Below, in pieces: positions 1-12,963 of a stretch of DNA of 64,000 bases. Positions within the stretch are counted from its first letter, which is position 1. Every line of letters starts with the position of its first letter. Source of the DNA: Mansonella perstans (lineage: Eukaryota; Nematoda; Chromadorea; Rhabditida; Onchocercidae). The position numbers and the translations under genes are program-made. The stretch spans positions 1 through 64,000 of the forward strand of contig JBAMDO010000564.1 of the NCBI GenBank assembly GCA_037074765.1, written 5' to 3'. The notes under the pieces were generated by a model. The model saw only the letters and a program-made list of their open reading frames with translations. It was not told the origin of the DNA and did not search any database.

Positions 1-249
1 ATAGATTGTCGTTCATTTCCAAATTACAACTTTTCATGCTATTATTTTGATTTTCTTTTGTCTAATTATCATTAAAATCCATATTTAAATCACTTTGTAA
101 TAGGACAGAAACAAATGAAGTTATAAATATTTCATGGACCACACAACTTCCAGTCTAGTCTATATCAATTCAAATTTTTAACATTAGTTTTGTTGTATCT
201 AATTTTACCTAAAAAAATATTTAATTTGTCTTCCCCTTTCGTTACAGAT

Positions 250-333
250 TGTTATATTGTATGCCACAAGCAATGTCACTACAAGATAGGATCTTATTGC
301 GCAACTAGTAATATCGACCGATTGAATATGTAA
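250..333 (+). CDS. Possible terminal exon of a small cysteine-rich protein (3' part only)
   Basis: A good acceptor (a T-rich run ending ttacag at 247) is followed by 27 open codons and a TAA at 331. The peptide has four cysteines in a C-x3-C-x3-C-x7-C arrangement, contains CHKQCHYKIGSYC, and ends in LNM. A donor-like GTAAG overlaps the stop, so it could also be an internal exon. No start codon or earlier exon is visible in the first 247 bases, so any gene would begin left of the window. Spaced cysteines in a secreted-peptide style are suggestive, but one short exon is weak evidence. I do not recognise the family. Confidence 0.25.
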   Translation, partial: CYIVCHKQCHYKIGSYCATSNIDRLNM

Positions 334-3300
334 GCTTTTTCATTATCATTTCTTTAGTAATTACTTTAGTAATGATAATGAAATCTTTTTTTTATATTTG
401 TGAAATAATTCATTTCAGTCAAAAGTCTTTTCTGGACAGAATAAAATTATCACATGCAACTTAGATAATCTACAACTAGATAGACTTACTGACAATCCAA
501 TAATCCATAGAATGAATTAAACACATAAATTAGTTCAATATGGAAATTTACAAAGTTTGTTGTGAGAAATTCATGAGTAGCTGGCAAGAACTACACAGAA
601 TAATTAAATAATTAATCGTAAATAATCATAATAATAACAATATTTTTTCTTTTTCCCAGACAATATGTGTTTCAGTATAAAAGATATTGATTGGAAATAT
701 TATTTTTTGACCAATCAAATCGATGAATTCATTTCCGAAGATGGCATATAAGTATATAAATGAAGCAAAACTATATTTACTCCAAAGTATGTATCTAACA
801 AATAATATTTTACTAAAATTATTGATCGATGAGAAATAAAAAAGATGAGATATTCCTGGATGATTTCTAAATTTATTCAGTTTATCCGGTATTTAAAACT
901 AGTAATTCAATTCTGCTTTGATAATATGTTACAAAATGAAAGATTTCCACATCTATCATCTCATAATGCGTTTTTATGAATTTTTTCTATGCGGAAAGGT
1001 TAATTAGTTAAATCGATCAGTTTCATTACGACCTATCTCCAAGCAATCAAATCAGATCCGATTTCTAGTTCTAAGTCTTGCTATAGTCATTGATTGCTTG
1101 GTATCATAACTTTATAAGTTACTTACTTTTATTGAGGATTAGTTACCTGTTATCCAGGATTAATTGTCACCCATTTTGTACTATGACTATGTATCGGTTG
1201 AAACGTTAAAAATTTTAACGAATAAATAATTTATTTATTATGTAGTAATGCTATTAGAAGTAATATTTACACATTTATAAAAACAAATTTTGCTATAATT
1301 GTTCGAAGAAAATTTTAAATGAATTTCAGCAAACATTAAAGATTATACGATAATAAATCATCATGGTGTTATTACTATAATGTTTTACAGCGATCTCATT
1401 ATGATACATATGAAAATTTCTCGTAATCGTAATTTATCGTAATTCCATTATGATGATTTGTTAGCATTTTTCAGCTATGATTTATTATAGTCTTTTACTG
1501 TTTGTTTTCATTTCACGCATTTCGGTTAACATTGTTTTTAAATTGCATGTATTATACGTTTTGCGGATCAAAACATGTAATTATAATTATTTGTATTACA
1601 ATATAAAATCATGATCGTTCATGATTACATATCTATGCAATAAAAGTTGTGAAGATAAAGTCTGGAAAAAAGCTAGGAGAATTAAAGGAAATTTAAATTT
1701 CCATGTTAATTTTCATGATTATCTCGATGAGAACGGATAAATTCAATGTAAACTGACATTAAAAGTCGGCAATGATAAAAGCTACAAAATATGATTCATG
1801 TCTTTATATCTCATATTTCACTATGAATACGATATCCGTTACGGTTATTTGAAAATGCTTCATAATTAATATAATAATCTAGTAAGCAACTAATGAAAAG
1901 GAAAATGAATTCAAATAGAGGAGCCAATAAGTAAACAATCAAAAGTATTTTAAAGCCGAAAATTTCTAGCAATAATAATAAGAATAAATAATAACTAAAT
2001 AATAAGTAAATAACTAAATAAATAACTAAATAATAAGAGCCATCTGTAGAAAAGATTCATATTATGATTGTGCTGTACAATGAACGACAATTGTCATTCA
2101 TTAGATTAGTGATTTCCGTCTTTTTTTTTTAACCAAAGACTACTTTCGCTTTTTTATTTATAGTAGCAACTAAAAAGTTCAAAAATTAAATATTCTTATA
2201 CAAAAATAAACATCAAATAAAACTTAGTCAAACTTACAGCAATATATTACGCAAAAAAAAGAAAAAGCATTTACTAATATAAAATTTAATTTAATTCTTA
2301 TTAATATGATATTTCATTTTGCATCTTCTTTAAAGTATAATTTAAAAAAAAAACAAAAACAAAAAAAGGTTTGTTTTTCACTTATCCATCTGATTCTCTA
2401 GCATAATGCATTTTAGTTCGCGCTGACCACTAATTGGATATAACTGTGTTAAGTTATTTTGTCCGAAAGAATTTCGTATCTCAACAATTTTATGCAATAA
2501 AGACAAATTATAAGGCACATTTACATTCTTCATATCATGATCATATGATATATCAATCAATAAAGTGATAATTACAATCAATTTTAGATTATCTGCATTT
2601 GAAAAATTGTCAATATTAAAATGTACAAATTTTTGATTTTTAAATATAAATATCAAGAACCTTTCGATTTTATTTTTCTTAAAAGAAAAAAATTAACAAA
2701 AAGCAATGAAAAATCTCAAAAATAAACTGAAAAGCAACGAATAAACATAGACCATTTTTTTTTTAAAACCTCTTTTTATTAGCTGGGATTTTCGGTATTT
2801 CAAAGTGATCATGCATTAATTACCGCATTATAATGAAAAAGTATCAAATTGATTCTAAGCCAATGTAGGGATTCTATTTCGAGACCGCTCTTTTGGTATA
2901 TAGTTCCCGGGAGATATTACTGGAATATTACTCAGTTGTATATCGGGAGATCACTGTTGGTCAGAGATCATTTTAATTCACCACTAATATACTCGGTTTT
3001 GCTTCTTCTATCTGTAGCATTTTACATCCTCAATAACATCCTCAATCTTTTCCGTATTGATTTTAACCACTGAATAATATCATTTACGTTATCTTTCTAC
3101 GTTGTTACGTCATATTATTGTTCATCTTATAATAATATTTATTTGCTGATTACATCATCCTCGACATCTGCCGTTTTTCCCAAGTTAACATTAGTTCTTA
3201 AGTTTAATTTAGAATTTTGAAATTTCATAATTTATCCAATTTTGGATTAGTAATTTGAGGAGATTTTTTTTCAGAAGACTATTATTTTATTATAGTGACT

Positions 3301-3460
3301 GTTTAAAAAACTTTTTACAACGTATATTTAGTATTTGTGAACAATCAATGAATTTAGTGATACTGTGCTACGTAAATGTGCATTGTGCAAGTTCAAGAGA
3401 TTCGTACTTGATGTTAAAGAGAATTCTGGTTGTAAAGTTATTCATTTTTTCATTTTTCAG
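334..3460. other. AT-rich intergenic stretch
   Basis: No convincing exon on either strand. The longest frames (for example 2378-2656 on -) are low-complexity and lack flanking splice signals. There is a short A/T tandem-like run of taaataa units at about 1975-2037, homopolymer tracts, and a small imperfect inverted repeat with ends at 1338-1361 and 1477-1495. The last 200 bases should hold the prp-19 promoter, but no core element stands out. Confidence 0.5.
3450..3460 (+). promoter_or_regulatory. Probable spliced-leader trans-splice acceptor of prp-19
   Basis: The T-rich run ending catttttcag abuts the ATG at 3461, with no 5' UTR between them. A TTTTCAG acceptor with no upstream coding exon is the usual nematode trans-splice site. 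This is inference from position; a spliced-leader cDNA would settle it. Confidence 0.55.
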
Positions 3461-6452
3461 ATGTCTACATTGTTTACGTGTTCAATTAGTGGTGAACCAG
3501 CGGAGGTACCCGTCGTTTCGCCTATTTCTGGGCGAATTTTCGAAAAACGAGTTATTGTAAAATATATTAACGAAAATGGTACCGACCCATTTAAACCTGA
3601 GATGCTTACGGTAGATCAGGTAAGTTCCAAACATACGTTGGCTAATTCTTCTTTTAAAGAAATGTGCGAATTTGAAAATTTTATAAAAATATTGATTGAC
3701 TATGTTCTCTGGTTATACTTATCTTCCATCTTCCTTTCTTTGATGATTTTTGCTTTGCAGTTAGTTGAAATCAAGACTGATGTAGCAAATGCGATGCCAC
3801 GCACAATTGCGGCGACTTCAATACCATCAATGTTGAAAGTACTACAAGATGAATGGGACGCATGCATGCTCAATAGTTTCATGTTACGTGAACAGCTGCA
3901 AAATGCACGTCAAGAATTGTCACATACACTTTATCAGGTTAGCACATCAATTTACATTGCAATTTTTTTGTTAGCTAGATATTAATTTAAAAAATTTCAT
4001 TTCGAGTGAGATTGAATTTCGAAATATTAAGTACAACACTATAGAACTTAACTTTAACGTTAAATAGCAAGATTTAACGTTAAATTTATTAAATTGTGAG
4101 TTTAATGGAATTAAACTTAAACTAATTAAACTTGTGAGTTTATTTCAGGCTTAGAAAATATAAAAGTTTTAAAGATTTTTCAATGTCTCCAGACGATATC
4201 TTTTGTAGCATGATGCCGCCTGTCGTGTGATTGCGCGTTTATCGAAAGAATTGAATGCTGCACGTGAGGCACTTTCAACACTGAAACCACAAGCAGCAGT
4301 TGATGTTGGCAATATACAAGATGAAATGGAAACAGTTGATGAAGGTACCTTCATATATATACATATATATAAATTTGGAACAGCACAGCATTGAAGTAAT
4401 GAATACTTTGTCCAGTTTGCTTTCCAAGTGCACTATTAAATTTATTCATTGCAATGCATTTTGTGATTCAACTGTATTCTTAGGTGTCCAAGGAATCAAT
4501 GAAACAGTACTGAAAAAACTGCAAGACAAAGCAGCCACTTTAACAGCTGCACGAAAACAGCGTGGAAAAAACTTGCCGGAAGCATTGTCGAAACCGGAGC
4601 TGGTAAAAACATTCATGCAGATAGCATGCCATACTGGAATTCACAGTACAAGTGTGCCTGGATTGACGGCTCTTGACGTTCAGGTAATTGTTTGTATATA
4701 TTCGGACATAGCGATAAATTTCTTAAGGTAGAATAGATAACCGAACTATTTTACAGGATAATATGGTATTGACAGGTGGAATTGACAAAGGTGTCGTTTT
4801 GTTTAACAGCGGAACAGAAACAGTTGCAGCAACATTTAAAGGACATCAGAAGAAGATATCGGCAGTTATTCTACATCCAGCAAAAGAAATATGCCTATCA
4901 GCTTCTTATGATGGACAGGTACTGTCTAAATGGTTGAAGAATTCAAAAGAAGAAAATTAGACTTTGAAATACAAATTTAGCTCAAGAACTTCAGCATTTA
5001 TGCGTTGGATTTTTTCTGGAAAACACTAAATTTTTGCATCTGATAATTTCAGCTGAAAAATAGTTGCTGCTTCATGGATTTATTACTTTGAATTGTGAAT
5101 GTTAAAAGCTTTTGCTATTTCAAATTGTTTAGTAACACAGTTTAGGTTCGAGTTTGGTCTATCAGAGAGGAGGCTTGTCGTCATGTAATTGAAACTCATG
5201 AAAGTGCTGTCACAGATATATCGTTGCATGCTACTGGTGACTACGTCCTGTCTGTTTCGAACGATTCTTCTTGGGCTCTCTCTGATATTCATTCCGGAAG
5301 GACGCTTTGCAGGGTATGAATTTTTTCAAATGTCTAGTTGAAGATTTCTAAAGCCCTTCGAGTTTTAGGAGAGATTATTGCTTTGATTTTCATATTTCAA
5401 AGCACTTTCTATATTCTGGCATCATCAAGTTTATAGAGTGTTATTTAATTAAAGTCTCCATAATATTTGAAAAACGCTGTTTTGATATAATCCAATGTTT
5501 ACCTAATTTAGGTGCATTCCGATGATAAGAACAAGGTACCAATTTGTTGCGGGCAATTCCATCCAGATGGTCTGATTTTTGGTACTGGAACAGCGGATTC
5601 CATTGTAAAAATTTGGGATTTGAAAGAGCAAACAAATGTCGCCAATTTCCCAGGACATCAAGGTTTTCTTTTTTTGCATTATTCGTGACATCTTTTTAAA
5701 ATTATACATTTTAAGTTAAATAGATTATCTTATGTAATTTTTTCAAGATTTATGAAGAAAAGAGTTTTTATCATGTTATCTTTCTCTATTGTATGCCCAA
5801 AAATAACTTGCAGGAATTTACCGATATTTTATCATGTTTTGTTTGCATTTTAGCAAATTTTTAAATGAAATAAATGAATAACGACATAATTTTTTAAGGT
5901 ATGGTAAAAGCAATCGCATTTTCTGAAAATGGTTACTACTTGGCGACGGGAGCGGAAGATGGTGAAGTAAAGTTATGGGATTTAAGGAAATTGAAGAGCT
6001 TCAAAACAATGACAATCAATGAGGGAAAGTATACTGTAAGTTTGAGTGGTATTCAGAATTTTTTGCTTTTTACAAATTTTAGCTAAGAAATGTTTAGAAT
6101 GGGGATGAAGAGCACTAGAATTGAACTTTTAGCTATCATTTAAATTCCCTAGCGGGCAATCTAGCGTGACGAGCAATAAAAATATGTGAAGAAAACTCAT
6201 GATTCAGAGTACACAGTTGACGTTGTTTGATTTTTGCAGCTTTCTGGAATCTGCTTCGATCAGTCAGGTACTTATTTGGCAGTGGCTGGAGCTGATGTTC
6301 AAATCATACATGTTAAACCATGGACAGTACTTTCTACATTGAGCGAACATAAGGATGCCGTTACATCAGTACGATTTGGACGTGATGCACACAGTGTATT
6401 ATCGGTTGGTATGGATCGATCATTACGAATTTATGCTTCGTCACAGCAATGA
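3461..6452 (+). CDS. prp-19: Pre-mRNA-processing factor 19, U-box E3 ubiquitin ligase of the spliceosome
   Basis: Nine exons join in frame: 3461-3619, 3761-3937, 4209-4344, 4484-4683, 4757-4918, 5146-5313, 5512-5662, 5899-6035, 6240-6452, giving 500 aa (human PRPF19 is 504). PRP19 is the scaffold and ubiquitin ligase of the NineTeen complex, which activates the spliceosome and has roles in DNA repair. Residues 1 to about 55 form the U-box, with [11 protein letters not shown] and the ENGTDPF loop. Residues about 60-135 match the conserved tetramerising coiled coil ([34 protein letters not shown]). From about residue 215 a seven-bladed WD40 propeller runs to the C-terminus. The start is the ATG just after a TTTTCAG; an open frame continues upstream, but homology begins here. 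A possible poly(A) signal AATAAA lies at 6905. It is first in a + strand series with ulp-1 and the ornithine carrier. Confidence 0.96.
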
Positions 6453-7685
6453 TTGGAGTTCTGTTTTTGTTTATTTGCAAATATATTGAGTAAACTTGGC
6501 TTGGAATTGATTTTCAAAATACTGGAATTGATTTTCGGTCCGAAATCATTAATTGATTGAATTTAAAATTTCTCGTTAATTTTCTTAATTTCATTTCGTT
6601 TCATTTTTTCTTCATTTATTTGAAAAGTTTTTTGAAGTGTTTTTGGGAATCGTTGAATAATAATGCTGATTTGTACCAATGTAACGATAATAACCATAGT
6701 GAATATTTACTATGTAATGATGGCAGTGTTATTCTGATTTTTTTCTGATTCCAAAATATTTCAGGAAGTATTATGAACTTGCTGTTTGTTTGTTTTGCAT
6801 TAATTTCGCATATCCAATTTACAAGCAATAGCACTAATAGCGTTCAGTTCAAAATATTTCTTTTATTGTCTCTATTAATGAAATTTCCTAACCAGAATAG
6901 ATGCGTAATAAATGAATAAATGTCCAAGTCGGCTGTAATGCTGTAATGCTTTGTTGCTTAAATAAGTTATCAGCTGTTTCAATTTTTTTAATGTCGTCTT
7001 AAAAAAATTACTGAGACTAAAGTGAAAGTTGAATTTCTTATTATGATTATTTAGATGATATGTAATGGTTACTCAGATGACAGTTTCTTCATTTTCGATT
7101 TAGCTTTACCACTGCTAAGAAAAACGCATTACGCGTATATATCGGAAAAAAATTTTCCTATTTTGATGTCTTCAAAAGTTTGTTGTTTCTTTGCGTTGCA
7201 ATAAAATTTCTAAATAAACATGTTTTGATATGTTTACAGTATTAATGTCTGCTATAGCTGAAATACCATTTTGTAATTTATTATGCATTAATTTTTACAC
7301 AACCTGAAAATAGGATAAAAATCTTTTTGAATGAATATATACTATGTGTTTCGCTCAATCAAGTTTTTTTGTAATTTTTGAGAGCGAGAAACTGAAGTTA
7401 GCTGACTAATGGAATTCATTCTGTGGGAGAAACCTTGTTGATCTAATCATTTCAACTTCGTTGAGAATTGATTATTTATTGTCCTGACTATTGAGCTGGA
7501 GAAAATATGTTGACACGATGTCTGGATCTACTAGAGCTTCTTTTCATGTGTATGGTCAATCATTTCTTACTCCAATTTTTCTGAATAAGTGATGAAGCTT
7601 AGATAAAATCTTCGAATGATTTTTAGCAGTTTGCATCGATGCTTAAAATTAGAAGGATGTATGATATTTGAAATTGTTGCCTTAC
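6453..7685. other. prp-19 / ulp-1 intergenic region
   Basis: 1.2 kb of AT-rich sequence. It contains the prp-19 3' UTR, with AATAAA near 6905, and presumably the 5' region of ulp-1. An in-frame stop at 7662-7664 precedes the ulp-1 ATG. No acceptor-like AG sits directly in front of that ATG. Nothing else recognised. Confidence 0.5.
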
Positions 7686-10600
7686 ATGGGGAATCAACCA
7701 TATCAATACTCGGTGTATGGAAATAAACGGAGGAGATTGGAGCCTATTAGGCAACAAATTTCATCTATTACACCAACATCTATTGATGTTGATGACAACA
7801 ATGTCGGCTTTTTTGGTTTGTTTTATTTATAACATACTTGTTTAATTCTTTTGGAATTTCAATGAAAAAAAAAAATCCTGCATTATTCGATATAATTGTT
7901 TTCAGTGTTTCGTTAAAAGATTTGAAATTTTAGAAGCTTCGAATTTGTAGGCTTTATCACGAAGTTTCTTACTCCAATGACAAATCTTTTTCGGCCATCA
8001 GTCAAATCAACTGGGAAAATATGCATTTCAAATTCTGATCCTACTTCTTCTGGACGTTTGAGTAAACAACCAACAAATGGAACCGCACGACGAATCAGTG
8101 GGATAGGAACTAATGAATCAATGAGTATAATGTTTTGAATCATTTGAAAAAAAAAAATGTCGGGAAAAATTAAGTTAAATAAAATAAATAGTTATTTCAC
8201 TTCATTAGAAATAGGCACCTAAAGATGAGTCGTATGTTAAGATGCATTAGGAAACAAGAGTTTTGTTATTATACAACTTACCTGTATGAAATGGGTTAAG
8301 TTGGTTATCTCCTTCATAACATATTCTGACACATTCTGAATGCACCGTGTAACTTGTCATTCCTCATTATTTTTGAAGTTATTCGGAAAAATGTGTATCA
8401 TATTATTCAGGTGGTGAGAATAACAACACAATAGTTATCGAAGAAGAAGATTCAGTGTTGTATTCTTTGATTTCAAAAAAAGGTTCATGTTTCGTACTTA
8501 TTTTTTTTTTTTTTTTTTCATAGTATCTTGAGTTGCTTTTTTCTCTATTTCCGAAAATTTTCATTTTATTGCTTCTAACATTCAAATCTCTATTCAGATG
8601 AAAGGACTGCTGAGCAAGTAGAAAATAAGGAAAACGAAAAGAAAAGAGCGGTGAGAAATTTGGAGGACGAAATTTCAGTGGAGGAAAGAAAATCATCAAA
8701 TGCATCGACTGCAGCGCCAACATGGAGTAATAGTTGAATTATTCGCTTGAAAGTAGTGAACTGTTTGGATTAAAACATAATTAAAAATGGGATGAAGTGG
8801 ATGAAAATCGATATTAGATATCCAGTTGAGGTTTAGAGTTAAAAAAATTGTTGATTTCTGAAAACAAATTTCTGATTTCGGTGAAATTCCTGGAAAAGAA
8901 TTAAAAAACCGCATGGAATATTTTCAGTCCATGGTAAAGACGATTTTTGGAGTGTAAAAGATGACTCATTGAGTTACGGTTCGCCATCACCACAACCACA
9001 GCACAGTATAAGTCAACAAATTTCGCCGTTACATTCACAAAAAGGTCTGTAATTTTTATTTCGATTTCCATTTGACTACATTTCTGAAAAATCAATTTGA
9101 CTGGAATCTGATACTGATGACATAGGACTTTTTGCACTTATTTTATGCAGCATCTTTTCAAATCAAATTATTTTTCCTTACTGCAACGGTTTATTTCAAT
9201 TTGGGCGTTTCATTCTCAAAAAAATCCATCATTTTATACATAAAAGCGAAGTTTATATGATTCGGTTTTAATCACGCCGGCAAGACCTCACTTTTATTGG
9301 ATATTTTAGATTTCACTATCATATCAGACAAATGGGAACGCCGGCGGACATTATCTTCAGCCAGGTATTTTCTGAATCTTGATTTTTGGAAGATCAAAAT
9401 TCTTAAAACTAGTTTGTAAAAGCTGTCTAATTTAAGCATAGAAAGTATAAAAATTAACTGTTTTTTTTTTATAAATGTATTTGTACAAAAAAGATTTTGT
9501 AGTGCAAATTTATTTGTGTGAAAATAGTTGCAGGAATACATTGTTATTTAGTCGTTATTCACCATACAAGATTTTTTCATCAGAGAATCTCAGTGCTAGC
9601 AAAGAGGAGCGTTTTGGTAGAAAGGCCAGTGTAAGTTCATCCGTAATTTTATTGCTTGTCAGTTTACTCATGACGAATGGAGGAATAAGAATTTATTTCT
9701 TGCATAGATTATGTCAAAAAGCATGTTAAGCTATGTTCAGGTAGTCGACAAGGAAAGCAAAGAACGCTACAGGAAATTTCTGGAAGAAGCTGGTATTCTC
9801 AAAACGGGCACAGAACTTTCCCACCATAATGAAAGGTATTTTGGTTAGATCTTTAAAAGGTATAAAAATGATTTCAGAAATTTCAAGCAGAAATGATTTT
9901 TTACTTTCAGGAAACGATTATCCAAGAAAACAAATTATCTTGAACTATTACAAAGAGGTCAATCTGCATTAAATTCCGTTTCTCAAAGTGCTTCTTCATC
10001 AGCAAACTTATCTCGACAAGGATCCACTTCAGCGAATGACTCGGATAATATTGAAAAAAGCAACAGTGATAATGAATTCAATGCATATTCACACTGTAGT
10101 TTTCGGGAAAGGAAAGACTCAGAAGACAGGTTGACATTTTAAAAATATTTTTTTTCCCTATTTTTTGGCTATGTTTTTACAGCGAAAATGTAATTTTAAC
10201 TCATAATTTACATCTCGTTGCTCTATTTGAGCATATTGCAGAGAAAAATTTTGTGTTACTTGGGATACAAAGCATCGTGATGATTTCAAGGCCTTATGGG
10301 AAAAAGAAAAAAATACGAAACTATTAGCAGAGCATCGTTTAGCAATGCATCGTCAACAAACTATCCTAAGGAATCGTCGTGCCAAGGAACTAGAGATTCA
10401 GAAGCGTTTAATGTAATATTTTTTGATAATTTCGTAATTTCATCTTGCGACGCCATGTTACAGCATTTGGATTATGTATTTGCAGAGAAGAAGCAAGACG
10501 GGATGAGGAATTGAGTTTGGAAGAGCAGCTGAGGAAAAAGCTGACGCTTACTGGATATATTTTCCGTTCGCGGAAGGTAAAGGATGAATTTCCCGGTGTG

Positions 10601-12137
10601 TTTTTCATTATTTAAAGCTTGAAAATTTCAGTTTGGAAAAATAAGATCTGAGTTTTCCAGTCATTTAAAAGAAATTTTTATCATTGTTGATAAATTCCCG
10701 AAACTTAAGAATTGCTACTGTAGAACTTGATGATGAAGCTATGTTGATAGTGGAACGTGCATGGGACCGAAAACTGCCATTGAGTGAAAAATTATCTGAT
10801 GAAATAACACGGAAAGATTTGCTGACATTGAAAGGACTTGATTGGCTTAATGATGAAGTGATCAATTTTTATATGAATCTCATCTGTGAACGCTCACAGA
10901 ATGATGAAAGTTTGCCAAAGGTAAATTTGTGTAGCTGTACAGAATTGTTTAGTGTTTAAAAAAACATATGCTATATTATTTATAAATTTTCAATAGTTGG
11001 AAAATATATTGAAAAATGTGTTAATCAGTAAAGCCTTACGTGTATTTGAAAATTTCAATTTTTATAATTCTTAAAACTATGTTTAAGTGATGTAGTTTGC
11101 CAGTTCCAAAATCATTTTTAAATGCCGTTTTGCTTTAATAGATAGTTCTTATTGATGAAAACATTTTATTTGTTCAACTTAGTTTGCACTTTTTTTTTAA
11201 ATTATTATTTCTAGGAATTGGATGGCAGATTTTTTGACAATTAATCATCTCTAATTTCTGAATATTATTGAATCAAAACTGATATATTTGATTCTTCAGT
11301 GTATTAAATACTTTACATGTTTAGGTGTATGCATTCAACTCATTTTTTTATTCCACACTGAGCAGTAAGGGATATGCGTCCATTAAACGTTGGACACGTA
11401 AAATTGATATATTTTCATACGAGCTGTTATTAATTCCTGTTCATTTGGGTGCTCACTGGTGTCTTACTGTAAGTACTGCTTTTTTTATTTTATTATTTTT
11501 TACCAAAAAAATTGTTTTTTGTTGCAAGACATTACCTGATACTTACATCTTTATTGTGAATTTGCAGGTTATTGACTTTAAAAATAGGATAATTGATTAC
11601 TATGATTCAATGGGTGGTAGCAATGATCATTGCTTGGATATACTGAGGTAATCTTCATTCGCTTATATTTTAATGATTTTAGATAACTGATTATTTCAAG
11701 CAACTTGCTTTAAATTCCATTTTTTTATTCATCTGTCTAAATTCTAAATCTCCCCTGCATTAGATATTTTTCTTTGTTTCAGCGAATATCTTTGTGAGGA
11801 ATCTTTGGATAAAAAGAAGAAAGAATTTGATCTTAGTGAATGGCAGCTTGTGAATCGTGAAGTTAGTTTTTTAGCAACTGAGGGAAAAATTTAAGCTTTT
11901 GAAATTTCTGTTGAACTTTAGAAAAAATTTTTTCTATAGAGGTTTTTTTTTGAGAAAATAAGTAGAATCGAGTTTCAGGATATTCCGCAACAAATGAATG
12001 GTAGTGATTGTGGGATGTTTGCATGTAAATTTGCAGATTATGCAGCACGACGTGCTCAGATCTCTTTTAATCAGGAGCATATGCCATATTTTCGTGAGCG
12101 GATGGTCTACGAAATATGTCAGAAAAAACTTTTATAG
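7686..12137 (+). CDS. ulp-1: SUMO-specific cysteine protease (ULP1/SENP family)
   Basis: Sixteen exons keep frame: 7686-7815, 7951-8124, 8411-8482, 8598-8726, 8928-9044, 9310-9364, 9534-9630, 9708-9835, 9911-10129, 10242-10412, 10486-10595, 10724-10920, 11325-11468, 11568-11647, 11783-11861, 11979-12137; product 686 aa, close to C. elegans ULP-1. Family function: it matures SUMO and removes it from targets, in the nucleus or at nuclear pores. The N-terminal ~490 residues are low-complexity and poorly conserved. The C48 peptidase domain follows: [12 protein letters not shown], then catalytic His577 (HLGAHWCLT), Asp594 (YYDSMGG), oxyanion Gln639 and Cys645 ([12 protein letters not shown]), with the same spacing as SENP1. 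The end matches SENP1 closely (MPYFRERM...KLL). First exons were placed by frame and open coding alone, so the far N-terminus is less certain. AATAAA at 12244. Confidence 0.93.
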
Positions 12138-12963
12138 TCCCATATTGTAATTATAAGTGAATGTATGCGTTGTTCTTTCACTTATTTTATCAGCCCGTGA
12201 TTCTTGTTGCTTCACGTAATTGTTTTGTATTTTATTCTTTTGTAATAAATAAATAAATACTTCCAAAGCTTATAATTCTCATTTTATTTTCAAAAAGGAA
12301 AAGTTTGCTGAATTTTTCGAAGTTATTTGATGCAAATATTAATTGTGAATTTATGAATTATTTCCTTTGCCTAGCTTTTGAAGGACATATAGTGAGATTT
12401 TACACAAAACAAGATGTTTGTTTTGCAAATTTTATGTACTTCTGTTTGAAATTTTAAATTTTACTGTCTGCTATAAATTGTATTGAATGGAGTATGTACA
12501 GGACAGAGTTGTTGCTATTGTTAACATTATGAGTTTGAGTTTGCAGTTTTTTCAGTTCGATCGATTTTCATGTTATCTCAGTATGATTGAACTGATTCAT
12601 TGAGTGATAGAAAATCGCCAAGTTGACTAATTGTTGTTTTCTTCTAGCTTACATTGTTTTAGTTTAGCTTAGTAAAAAATCCGGTTGAAATTTGAGCAAA
12701 TTTGATTCTACTTGTATAATGAGATTGTGCTTGAAATTTGGATATTTATTATTGCTTTATTTTTTATTACTTCTAATAAATTTTTCATCAAATGTCACGA
12801 CAGTTGAATTTTTTTGATAATATTTTCACTAAGCATTCTTAGCTATCGTAATATTAGATAGCATAAACATATTCAGTTTTTTTTTTTTTTTTTACGTTCT
12901 TTGTTTTTTATAAATTTGTTTTAAAAAAATTGAAATAGAGTTTGTATTGATCAGGTCATTTGG
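12138..12963. other. ulp-1 / ornithine carrier intergenic region
   Basis: 0.8 kb, AT-rich, with the ulp-1 poly(A) signal cluster (AATAAATAAATAAATA from 12244) and a poly-T run near 12880. An acceptor-like TGATCAG ends at 12954, ten bases before the next ATG, and may be a cis or trans acceptor. No coding signal. Confidence 0.5.
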
